Shown: positions 35,014 through 42,774 of the stretch, in pieces
Numbering within the stretch: position 1 is the first letter of the stretch
Layout of the letters: every line of letters starts with the position of its first letter
Assembly (NCBI GenBank): GCA_002726205.1
Contig: PBSL01000039.1
Coordinates: 1 to 44,059, forward strand
Origin: Planctomycetaceae bacterium
Lineage (GTDB): Bacteria; Planctomycetota; Planctomycetia; Planctomycetales; Planctomycetaceae
Length of the DNA stretch: 44,059 nt
Reading direction: 5' to 3'
Notes under the pieces: model-generated
Told to the model about the DNA's origin: nothing
What the model saw: only the letters and a program-made list of their open reading frames with translations
The model's database searches: none
Translations under genes and position numbers: made by a program

Positions 35014-38000
35014 ACGCCAATTCCTGAAATCGTGCCTGATCGCCGGGGGAGGACTTCTTCACGGTGACACGAGAGCCCGGGCACTGGAACCGCTCGACCA
35101 GAACAACCCACTGGGTTCCTACCCGGATCGCGGCTGGGAACAGGTCTATCTCGACCAGTACAAGACCGACGGCAGTTTCACCTGGGTCTGCAGCCCCAAC
35201 GACACCCACATGTGCCGTCTTCGGGCGTTCGTTCGCAATGGCGTGATCATCCGCAGCGAGCAGGACCACGATCACCAGCGGATCGGCGACCTGTACGGCA
35301 ACCAGGCAACGGCAGGGTGGAACCCGCGTGGTTGTGCCAAGGGCCTGACGATGCAGAGACGCGTCTACGGCCCCTACCGGCTGAAGGGCCCGGTCCTGCG
35401 GCTTGGCTGGAAACGATGGGCGGATGCAGGATTTCCGTCGCTGGCCGACTCGCCGGAACTGCGAACGAAATTCCACTTCGACGATCGGGGCCGCGACTCG
35501 CATGTCCGTGTCAGTTGGCAGCAAGCGTTCCACTACATTGCCGGAGGAATCGAAGCGATTGCCCGGACCTACAGTGGTCCGGAGGGCGAATCCCGGCTGC
35601 AACGAGACGGCTACGAACAACGAATGATCGACATGGTCGAGGGGGCCGGAACCCGCACGATCAAGATCGGGTCCAACCTGCCGGTGCACGGGCTCGTCGG
35701 CAAGTTCGGCATCTACCGGTTCTCCAACATGCTGGCCTTGCTCGACCACCACATCCGCGGTGTCCCACCGGAGAAGGCCCGCGGAGCCCGCGACTGGAAC
35801 GAGTACACCTGGCGGGGAGACCAGGCGCCCGGGCATCCCTTCGTTCACGGGCTGCAGGCGGCCGACATGGACTTCAACGGCCTGAGGTTCTCCCGCCTGG
35901 TCATCCAGGTCGGAAAGAACCTGATCGAAAACAAGATGGCCGATTCCCACTGGCTCAACGAGGTGATCGAGCGGGGCGGTCGCATCGTCAATATCGCCCC
36001 GGAATACAACGCGCCCAGCACCAGGTCCGACTACTGGATCGCCGTGCGTCCCGGGCTCAGCGACACCTCCGTGCTGCTGGCCGTCACGTGGATCCTGATC
36101 GACGAGGAATGGTACGACAAGGACTTCTGTCGCCGTTTTACCGACTTCCCGCTACTGGTCCGTACCGACACGTTGATGCGGCTGCGACCCGAAGACCTCG
36201 ACGCCAATTACCGCCCGCGGGACATTCGCGATGGCCCGTCCTACACGATCCAGGGACTCACCGACAAGCAACGCCAGAAAATCGGTGACTTCTGCGTCTG
36301 GGACACGGCAACGCAGCAGGTGGCCTTTGTCACCCGTGACGAGGTCGGCAAGAAGATGTCAGTGGTCGCGGCACTGGAGGGAACCTACACGGTGCGACTG
36401 AGCGACGGCAGCGAGGTCGAGGTGATGCCGGTCCTGGAGATGTACCGCAGACACCTGGCCGACTACGACCCCAGGACCGTCGCGGAAATCTCCGGTGCCC
36501 CCGAACATCTCATCCATCGCCTGGCCGATGACATCTGGCAAACGACTCTCGCCGGACAACCGGTTTCGATCCACACCGGCGAGGGAATCAATCACTATTT
36601 TCACGCCACGCTGCACAACCGGGCCAGCTTCTTGCCGCTGATGCTGACCGGCCAGATCGGCCGGCACGGGGCCGGAGGTTACACCTGGGCCGGCAACTAC
36701 AAGGGAGCCCTGTTCCAGGCCTCGCCGTGGAGTGGCCCCGGAATCGGCAGCTTCATCAGCGAGGATCCGTTTGCGCCGGTACTGGATCCGGGAATCCGCA
36801 TCACCAAGAAACACCTCCGCAAGACCAACGACACCGAGGACCCCTCTTACTGGGCCGGCGGAGAACGCACCCTGACCGTCGACCTGCCTCGCGGCGGCAC
36901 CCGGACTTTCACCGGCAAGACCCACCTGCCCACCCCGACCAAGATGTTCTGGTACAACAACGCCAATTTCCTGAACCAGGCCAAGTGGGCCTACAACATC
37001 ATCGTCAACGGCCTGGCGAAGGTCGACATGATCGTCGACCAGCAGATCGAATGGACCGGCAGCGCCGAGTACGCCGATGTCATCCTGCCGGTCAACAGCT
37101 GGGTCGAATTCACTGACTACGAGTGCGCCGTGTCGTGTTCGAACCCCTTCCTGCAGATCTGGAAGGGTGGAATAGCCCCGGTCCACGACACGATCGATGA
37201 CGCCGAGGTCTTTGCAGGAGTCGCCGGGGAACTGCGACGCCGGACCGGTGATCGACGATTCGCCGACTACTACCACTTCGTCACCACCAAGAACAACACC
37301 GTCTACATCCAGCGGGTTCTCGACAACTGCACGACCACCCGCGGCAGCGATGGTCCCTATGACGTCGAGAAACTGATCGCCGGAGACTACGGGGCCGCGC
37401 CGGGCACCGCACTCATGTTGCACCGCACCTACCCCCGTGTTCCCTTCTGGGAACAGGTGCACGACTCGATCCCCTTCTACACCGACTGCGGTCGCCTGTC
37501 CTCGTATTGCGATCTGCCCGAGGCCATCGAGTACGGAGAGAACCTGGTCGTTCACCGCGAGGCCATCGAGGCCACGCCATACCAGCCCAACGTGATTGTT
37601 TCCACCAGCCCGTTCATCCGCCCGGTCGACTACGGGATTCCCGCAAACGAGACCGACGCCGAACTCAGGCAGGTCCGCAACGTCAAGCTCTCCTGGAACG
37701 AGGTGAAACAGACCGTCAATCCACTCTGGGAACAGGGTTACCGTTTCTTCTGCAGCACGCCCAAGAGCCGACACTCCACGCACTCCTCCTGGGCGACCGT
37801 CGACTGGCACTGGATCTTCAGCGACAACTTCGGTGACCCTCATCGCACCGACCGGCGGTCCCCCGGCGTGGCCGGACAACAGATCCAGATGAACCCGTCG
37901 GCTGCCAAAGACCTTGGCCTGGACGAGGGAGACTATGTCTGGGTGGACGCCAACAGTGCCGACCGACCCTACATCGGCTGGCAAGACGACACCGGATTCA

Positions 38001-38473
38001 GGCACCGGGCATTTCGCTGCCTGGTGAGACTGAAGCTCAACCCCGGACTGCCATTCGACATGACCATCCTGAAACACACCGGCTGGATCGCCACCGAACG
38101 GACGGTCCAGGCACAGGAAACTCGCGACGATGGCCGTGCGCTGTCCACCGAAACCGGATACCAGGCCAGCTACCGCTATGGATCGCACCAGAGCATCACC
38201 CGAAGCTGGATGATGCCGATGCACCAGACAGACACCCTGTTCCACAAGAAAACCGGCTCGATGGGCTTCACCTTCGGTTTCGATGTCGATAACCACGCGA
38301 TCAACACCGCCCCCAAAGAAACACTCGTTCGTGTCACCAGGGCCGAACCCGGAAAACTGACCGGTATCACCGACTGGGTGCCGCCTGATGCCGGATTTGG
38401 CCCCAGCAGCAATACGCCACACAACAACCGTTACCTCAACGGGGACCTGATCAAGGTCCAGGATCAGACATGA
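35000..38473 (+). CDS. nxrA/narG: Molybdopterin alpha subunit, nitrite oxidoreductase / archaeal-type nitrate reductase clade
   Basis: The protein has 1157 residues. The N-terminus has a Tat signal (DRRQFLKSCLIAGGG), so the folded enzyme is exported. The Fe-S FS0 site reads CSPNDTHMC, with candidate ligands Cys64, Asp68 and Cys72, plus Cys112 in WNPRGCAKG. Asp291 (MDFNGLRFSRL) aligns with the Mo-ligating Asp of NarG. Further landmarks of the NXR/pNar clade run throughout (YGPYRLKGP, NIAPEYNAPSTRSDYW, HTGEGINHYFHAT, TPTKMFWYNNANFLNQAKW, AEYADVILPVNSW, YRFFCSTPKSRHS, DANSADRPYIGW). Members of this type II DMSO-reductase clade reduce nitrate or oxidise nitrite outside the cytoplasmic membrane. 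Related perchlorate, selenate or hydrocarbon enzymes are less likely from these motifs. Confidence 0.9.
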   Translation: MPHDRRQFLKSCLIAGGGLLHGDTRARALEPLDQNNPLGSYPDRGWEQVYLDQYKTDGSFTWVCSPNDTHMCRLRAFVRNGVIIRSEQDHDHQRIGDLYGNQATAGWNPRGCAKGLTMQRRVYGPYRLKGPVLRLGWKRWADAGFPSLADSPELRTKFHFDDRGRDSHVRVSWQQAFHYIAGGIEAIARTYSGPEGESRLQRDGYEQRMIDMVEGAGTRTIKIGSNLPVHGLVGKFGIYRFSNMLALLDHHIRGVPPEKARGARDWNEYTWRGDQAPGHPFVHGLQAADMDFNGLRFSRLVIQVGKNLIENKMADSHWLNEVIERGGRIVNIAPEYNAPSTRSDYWIAVRPGLSDTSVLLAVTWILIDEEWYDKDFCRRFTDFPLLVRTDTLMRLRPEDLDANYRPRDIRDGPSYTIQGLTDKQRQKIGDFCVWDTATQQVAFVTRDEVGKKMSVVAALEGTYTVRLSDGSEVEVMPVLEMYRRHLADYDPRTVAEISGAPEHLIHRLADDIWQTTLAGQPVSIHTGEGINHYFHATLHNRASFLPLMLTGQIGRHGAGGYTWAGNYKGALFQASPWSGPGIGSFISEDPFAPVLDPGIRITKKHLRKTNDTEDPSYWAGGERTLTVDLPRGGTRTFTGKTHLPTPTKMFWYNNANFLNQAKWAYNIIVNGLAKVDMIVDQQIEWTGSAEYADVILPVNSWVEFTDYECAVSCSNPFLQIWKGGIAPVHDTIDDAEVFAGVAGELRRRTGDRRFADYYHFVTTKNNTVYIQRVLDNCTTTRGSDGPYDVEKLIAGDYGAAPGTALMLHRTYPRVPFWEQVHDSIPFYTDCGRLSSYCDLPEAIEYGENLVVHREAIEATPYQPNVIVSTSPFIRPVDYGIPANETDAELRQVRNVKLSWNEVKQTVNPLWEQGYRFFCSTPKSRHSTHSSWATVDWHWIFSDNFGDPHRTDRRSPGVAGQQIQMNPSAAKDLGLDEGDYVWVDANSADRPYIGWQDDTGFRHRAFRCLVRLKLNPGLPFDMTILKHTGWIATERTVQAQETRDDGRALSTETGYQASYRYGSHQSITRSWMMPMHQTDTLFHKKTGSMGFTFGFDVDNHAINTAPKETLVRVTRAEPGKLTGITDWVPPDAGFGPSSNTPHNNRYLNGDLIKVQDQT

Positions 38474-38856
38474 CAGACTCGACCACGCCCGAACAGATCG
38501 AAAACAGCGCTCCCAAGGTGCATCCCTCCACTCGACAGCTCGAATCCGGCGATCCGCTCGAACTGCTCGCGCACGAGGTCGAGGGAGATCCTGAGTTGAT
38601 GTTGAGGCTGATTGTCGAGGAATTCGCGAGGATGGGTGTTGGAACCGACACGATGATGCAATGGGCCCGGCAGCCTTTCTATGTCGGCTTGCACGGGCTC
38701 TGGAGGCTTTACGGGGAAGACGGGTTACGGCAGAGAATCCAGATGGTCACCGACTCGTGCGGGATCATGAGATTCACTCACAAGGAAATGACTCCACCGC
38801 CGCTGGTGCCACTCGACTTGCCAGATCCAGAACGGGTTACGAAACGACATGCCTGA
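38470..38856 (+). CDS. 128-residue protein encoded between alpha and beta subunits
   Basis: The protein has 128 residues. The start overlaps the alpha stop (ATGA) and the end overlaps the beta start by 8 nt, so it is translationally coupled to both. The sequence is acidic and mostly helical, with a conserved-looking centre (QPFYVGLHGLWRLYGEDGL, then SCGIMRFTHKEMTPPP). It has no signal peptide, membrane helix or cysteine cluster. It may be a cytoplasmic assembly factor or a small subunit carried out with the Tat partner. I do not recognise the family. Confidence 0.75.
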   Translation: MTDSTTPEQIENSAPKVHPSTRQLESGDPLELLAHEVEGDPELMLRLIVEEFARMGVGTDTMMQWARQPFYVGLHGLWRLYGEDGLRQRIQMVTDSCGIMRFTHKEMTPPPLVPLDLPDPERVTKRHA

Positions 38857-40138
38857 CGTCCACAACTGGCAGATCGGCCGCTCGATGAAGTACCCGCTCC
38901 AGGAGCGGCACCCCCGGTGGCAATCCGCATTCGTCTTCAACCTCAATCGCTGCATCGGTTGCCAGACCTGCTCGATGGCCTGCAAGAGCACCTGGACCTT
39001 TGGCAAGGGACAGGAACTCTCGTGGTGGAACAACGTCGAGACCAAGCCTCACGGTGGCTACCCTCAGCACTGGGACAGTCGCCTGCTGACGATGCTCGAC
39101 AAGCTCAACCCGGGCGGCCAGGTCTGGCGGGTCGGCCGGCAGGACTCGAATCGCAGCCCCTACGGGACGTTTTCCGGGATGACGATTTTCGAGGCCGCGA
39201 AGCCGGGACCAGCCGGACCGCAAGTGGCGGTGGGCTACCTGCCTGCCGACGAACAGTGGCGACGGCCGAATGTCCACGAGGACACCGCCAACAGCAGTTT
39301 TTCTCACGCGACGGGAGAATTCGGCGGTCGAGCCGAACTGCCCGAGCATCGCGTCTGGTTCTTTTACCTGGCCCGGCTGTGCAACCACTGCACCTACCCC
39401 GCCTGCCTGGCCTCCTGTCCTCGAAACGCAATCTACAAGCGTCCCGAGGATGGCATCGTGCTGATCGATCAGAGCCGTTGCCGGGGCTATCGCAAGTGTG
39501 TCCAGGGTTGTCCCTACAAGAAGGCGATGTACCGTCCCACCACCACCACGTCGGAAAAATGCATCGGCTGCTTTCCGCGAATTGGCGGCGCCGACGGGGC
39601 TCCCAACGCCACCGGTGCCGCCCTCGAGGCTCGCTGCATGACCGCCTGCGTCGGCAAGATCCGCCTGCAGGGACTTGTCCAGATCGACCCCGACGGAAAC
39701 TGGGCCGATGACCCGGACAACCCGCTGCAGTTTCTCGTTCGTGAACGCCAGGTGGCGCTTCCCTTGTATCCCCAGTTTGGTACCGAGCCCAACGGGTTCT
39801 ACATTCCGCCAAGGTGGGTTCCCCGCAATTACCTGGTCCAGATGTTCGGCCCGGGAGTTGACCATGCCATCGAACAGTACAGTTGCCCGGACCGCGAACT
39901 GCTGGCCGTGCTGCAGTTGTTTCGAACCGCCAGGCACATCATCGCCCGCTTCGAGATCCGCAAGGGGCCGAAGGTGGCAGAACGCGAAGTCACCCTGCCA
40001 TCGGGACACACCCGGACCCAGGAAATCTACAACGACACGGTCGTCGGATACGACCGGAACGGACGACAGGTCGCCACGACGACAATCGAAGAACCCACCT
40101 TCGAACGGCCTGCCAGTTTGCACGTGAACTCGATCTGA
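38849..40138 (+). CDS. nxrB/narH: Iron-sulfur beta subunit of the NXR/nitrate-reductase-like enzyme
   Basis: The protein has 429 residues. The N-terminus (VHNWQIGRSMKYPLQERHP) and the body (WWNNVETKPHGGYPQ, RPEDGIVLIDQSRCRGYRKC, QVALPLYPQFGTEPNGFYIP) strongly resemble NxrB/NarH. Four cluster motifs are visible: CIGCQTCSMAC (Cys35, 38, 41, 45); CNHCTYPACLASC (178-190); CRGYRKCVQGC, with Tyr214 where a fourth cysteine would be, implying a [3Fe-4S] cluster as in NarH; and CIGC (238-241) with CMTAC (263-267). There is no signal peptide, so it is probably exported with the alpha subunit. It passes electrons from the Mo site to the haem subunit. Confidence 0.93.
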   Translation: MPDVHNWQIGRSMKYPLQERHPRWQSAFVFNLNRCIGCQTCSMACKSTWTFGKGQELSWWNNVETKPHGGYPQHWDSRLLTMLDKLNPGGQVWRVGRQDSNRSPYGTFSGMTIFEAAKPGPAGPQVAVGYLPADEQWRRPNVHEDTANSSFSHATGEFGGRAELPEHRVWFFYLARLCNHCTYPACLASCPRNAIYKRPEDGIVLIDQSRCRGYRKCVQGCPYKKAMYRPTTTTSEKCIGCFPRIGGADGAPNATGAALEARCMTACVGKIRLQGLVQIDPDGNWADDPDNPLQFLVRERQVALPLYPQFGTEPNGFYIPPRWVPRNYLVQMFGPGVDHAIEQYSCPDRELLAVLQLFRTARHIIARFEIRKGPKVAEREVTLPSGHTRTQEIYNDTVVGYDRNGRQVATTTIEEPTFERPASLHVNSI

Positions 40139-40158
40139 AGATTTGCCGAGCCATTGGC

Positions 40159-40950
40159 ATGAACATCACAGCAAACGCGATTACGACCATCGCCCGCCAG
40201 ACGATTTTCCGGGTCACCTCGCTGGCACTGATGGATCCCCGTTCCACGACCGCCAGCGGACACGACACGACAAACCGCAGTGAACTGGCGGATCAGACAC
40301 TGCAACAGGCTGCCGGCGCCGCTGCCGAGTTGCTCAGGGGCGATCGACTGTGCGAAACCGAACTCGGACCGGGGGAACGACCACTCGACCAACTCGATCC
40401 GTCGATGGTCTTCGAACGCCTGCCATCTTCTTCCGATGTGCTGAACGCCGAGTACGAACGGACGTTTGGCCTCCTGGTCGGCGGTTCCTGTCCGCTTCAT
40501 GAAACAGAGTACCTCGACGAACGATTCACGTCTCAGAAATCACAATCGCTGGCCGATGTTGCCGGGTACTACCGGGCTTTCGGACTCAAGCCCAGCCCGC
40601 AACAGCAAGAGCGGCCCGATCATGTGGCTCTGGAACTGGAATTCATGGCGACGCTGGCCGGACTCGAACGGCAGGCGGCGGCGACGGATTCAGAAGACCA
40701 ACTGGCAGACCGCTGTCGCGAAGCCCAGCGGTCTTTCCTGGCCACTCACCTCTGCTGGTGGCTGCCCGCTTTCACCCGGCTTCTCGAACGAGAGCATCCG
40801 GACAGTTTCTACACGGCCGTCGCCCGACTGTTGTCCGCCTTGATGCCGGCCGTGCGGGCCCGGTTTGGGATCGGGGCCTTCCACGAAGTTGCCCGGCCCC
40901 GGGCCGGATCAGATGACGAGTCGTGCTCGGCCTGCCCCCTGACGGCATAG
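40159..40950 (+). CDS. TorD/NarJ-like redox enzyme maturation chaperone
   Basis: The protein has 263 residues from the ATG at 40159, 20 nt after the beta stop; an internal ATG at 40231 would remove 24 unconserved residues. Family features are NAEYERTFGLLV (about 96-107), CPLHETEYLDERF (111-123), YYRAFGLKP (137-145) and RPDHVALELEFMATLAG (152-168). These all-helical chaperones bind the Tat signal or apo-alpha subunit and allow cofactor loading before export. The C-terminus carries a CSAC pair of unknown role. It is the last gene of the sigma-54 operon before a strong hairpin. Confidence 0.85.
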   Translation: MNITANAITTIARQTIFRVTSLALMDPRSTTASGHDTTNRSELADQTLQQAAGAAAELLRGDRLCETELGPGERPLDQLDPSMVFERLPSSSDVLNAEYERTFGLLVGGSCPLHETEYLDERFTSQKSQSLADVAGYYRAFGLKPSPQQQERPDHVALELEFMATLAGLERQAAATDSEDQLADRCREAQRSFLATHLCWWLPAFTRLLEREHPDSFYTAVARLLSALMPAVRARFGIGAFHEVARPRAGSDDESCSACPLTA

Positions 40951-41117
40951 ACAATGAAACAAGACCAGTCCATTCCCCCAAAACCGCGGCCACCGTGTGA
41001 CTCTCGGAAGGTCACTCGTCGACGACCCGACGAACGAGATCCTGTTCGTTGGTCCTGGAGCAAAAGAGGGGGGTGACGCCCATTCGATGGCAAGGGTAGA
41101 ATCAGGATGTCCGGTTT

Positions 41118-41141
41118 CCCACTCCGCCCGACCGGAGTGGG
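41118..41141. terminator. Nine-pair hairpin after the chaperone gene
   Basis: CCCACTCCG (41118-41126) pairs perfectly with CGGAGTGGG (41133-41141) around a six-base loop. It lies about 170 nt past the chaperone stop and 90 nt before the response-regulator start. There is no T-run. It may separate the operon from the regulator gene or dampen read-through into it. Confidence 0.5.
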
Positions 41142-41231
41142 CAACGGGTCCCTCCGACACGACACGTGTGAGCCAATGGTGGTGCTGGCCAGTTCGAAGT
41201 TCGTTATCACTCTGAACCCCGGAATCATCCC

Positions 41232-42593
41232 GTGTACGACCCCAGCAAAGTAGAACTGCTGATCGTCGATGACGACAACGAGTTTCGCGGAACGGTCGTT
41301 CGCCGCTTCGAACGTCGCGGGTTTCGCGTCCGGGACGCCGCGTCGGCCGAGGACGCGCTGGAATTGATCGGGCGACAGGAGTTCGACGTGGCGATCGTCG
41401 ACATGGTGATGCCGGGATTGTCGGGGCTCGAGTTGCTCGAGAGGCTCAGGGAGCAACGGGTCGCCTTCGAGGTCATCCTGCTGACTGGCCAGGGAACGAT
41501 CGAATCGGCCGTACAGGCAATGAAGGCCGGCGCCTACGATTACCTCACCAAGCCGTTCCCACTGACCGAACTCGAGTTGCTGATCCACAAGGCCTATGAA
41601 CGGCGAGAGTTGAGGAAGGAGAACCGGCAACTCAAGGCGATGATCAAGCGGGCCACTCCCGCGCGGAACATCGTCGGCGAGTCGGAGGCAATGCAGGACG
41701 TCTTTCGGCTGATCGAACGGGCCGGACCCAGTGATCGGTCGATCTTGATCCTCGGCGAAAGCGGCACCGGAAAGGAGCTGGTCGCCCGAGCACTGCACCA
41801 TCACAGCCCGCGAGCTGACAAACAACTTGTGATCGTCAACTGTGCGGCCCTGTCAGAGTCATTGCTGGAAAGCGAACTCTTTGGCCACGAAAAAGGCGCC
41901 TTCACCGGAGCGACCGCTACCAAGGATGGCCTGTTCGAGATCGCCGATTCCGGAACATTGTTTATCGACGAGATCGGCGAGATGCCCGCGACGATGCAGG
42001 CAAAACTCCTGCGAGTACTTGAAGATGGTTCATTCTCACGGGTCGGATCATCCAAGGTGCGTCGCGTTGATATTCGCCTGCTCGCGGCCACCAATCGGGA
42101 CCTCACCGACGACGTGGCCGCCGGCCGGTTCCGGGAAGACCTCTATTATCGCATCGATGTCATGTCGATCCGACTGCCACCGTTGCGTGATCGAACAGGC
42201 GATATCCCGCTGCTGGTCAACCGGTTCCTGGGTGACGATTGGACGATCGACGATGATGCGCTGGCCTGCCTGGAATCGTTTCACTGGCCCGGCAATGTCC
42301 GCCAGTTGATCAACATCATCGAACGCGCCCGGATCCTGGCCGACGACTGGGTGATCCACAAGGACGATCTGCCCGATGAGATCGTCAACAACTCGTTGAC
42401 CCCGGCCACGGAACGACCCGGCGGCGGCGAGAGCCTGGCCGACATCGAGAAGGGCCGGATCATCCAGGTGCTGCACCAGGAACACGGCAACAAGACCCGG
42501 ACCGCCCGGGCACTTGGCATCACCCGCCGCTCGTTGTACCGGCTGCTCGAAAAATACGCGATCCAATTCGAACCGGCCAGTCCCACCCGGTAA
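41232..42593 (+). CDS. Sigma-54-dependent (NtrC-type) response regulator
   Basis: The protein has 453 residues from GTG 41232. The receiver domain (about 1-125) has Asp13/Asp14, phospho-acceptor Asp57 (FDVAIVDMVMPG) and Lys107 (LTKPF). The AAA+ domain has Walker A GESGTGKE (175-182), the sigma-54 contact loop GAFTGA (222-227), Walker B LFIDEIGE (243-250) and the arginine-bearing FREDLYYRI segment. The C-terminal Fis-type helix-turn-helix is GNKTRTARALGITRRSLYRL. All residues needed for activation are intact. It is the obvious activator of the sigma-54 promoters found at 32976, 32694 and 28241; the haem-globin kinase is the likely partner. Confidence 0.92.
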   Translation: MYDPSKVELLIVDDDNEFRGTVVRRFERRGFRVRDAASAEDALELIGRQEFDVAIVDMVMPGLSGLELLERLREQRVAFEVILLTGQGTIESAVQAMKAGAYDYLTKPFPLTELELLIHKAYERRELRKENRQLKAMIKRATPARNIVGESEAMQDVFRLIERAGPSDRSILILGESGTGKELVARALHHHSPRADKQLVIVNCAALSESLLESELFGHEKGAFTGATATKDGLFEIADSGTLFIDEIGEMPATMQAKLLRVLEDGSFSRVGSSKVRRVDIRLLAATNRDLTDDVAAGRFREDLYYRIDVMSIRLPPLRDRTGDIPLLVNRFLGDDWTIDDDALACLESFHWPGNVRQLINIIERARILADDWVIHKDDLPDEIVNNSLTPATERPGGGESLADIEKGRIIQVLHQEHGNKTRTARALGITRRSLYRLLEKYAIQFEPASPTR

Positions 42594-42699
42594 AAACGGC
42601 CCGCTCCCCGGCCGCTTGCGTTCGCGTCGAACACACCTTGTCTCCTGCTTGCTCGCCCGAACGGGGTGAGGGGATCGGTTCGGTTCCTGCGAGACACAA

Positions 42700-42744
42700 C
42701 GCCTGACGGGTTGAACGCCGGGGCTGGGGTGGGGAGACTGGTGG
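42700..42744 (+). repeat. Dispersed upstream element, copy G
   Basis: ACGGGTTGAACGCCGGGGCT followed by GGGGTGGGGAGACTGGTGG, the long form shared with copy E. TTGAA begins 64 nt before the ATG at 42775. Confidence 0.65.
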
Positions 42745-42774
42745 CCGAGGCCAGCCACACGAGACCAGTCAGTG

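Noticed and set aside
34367-35950. 527-residue open frame on the minus strand across the cytochrome-alpha junction
   Set aside because: Opposite two strongly recognised proteins, with no ribosome-binding site and no recognisable domain.
36359-38422. 687-residue open frame on the minus strand opposite the alpha subunit
   Set aside because: It is a shadow of high third-position GC in the alpha gene. Its composition is Val/Gly/Asp-rich with no domain, and the plus strand is clearly coding.
33059-40950. Hydrocarbon dehydrogenase, dimethyl sulfide dehydrogenase or selenate/chlorate reductase as the identity of the molybdoenzyme
   Set aside because: The EB_dh-type subunit is shared by these enzymes, but the alpha and beta landmark motifs fit the NXR/archaeal-type nitrate reductase clade better. 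Kept only as a lesser alternative.
42597-42614. CGGCC/GGCCG hairpin after the response regulator
   Set aside because: Five pairs only; common by chance in DNA this rich in GC.
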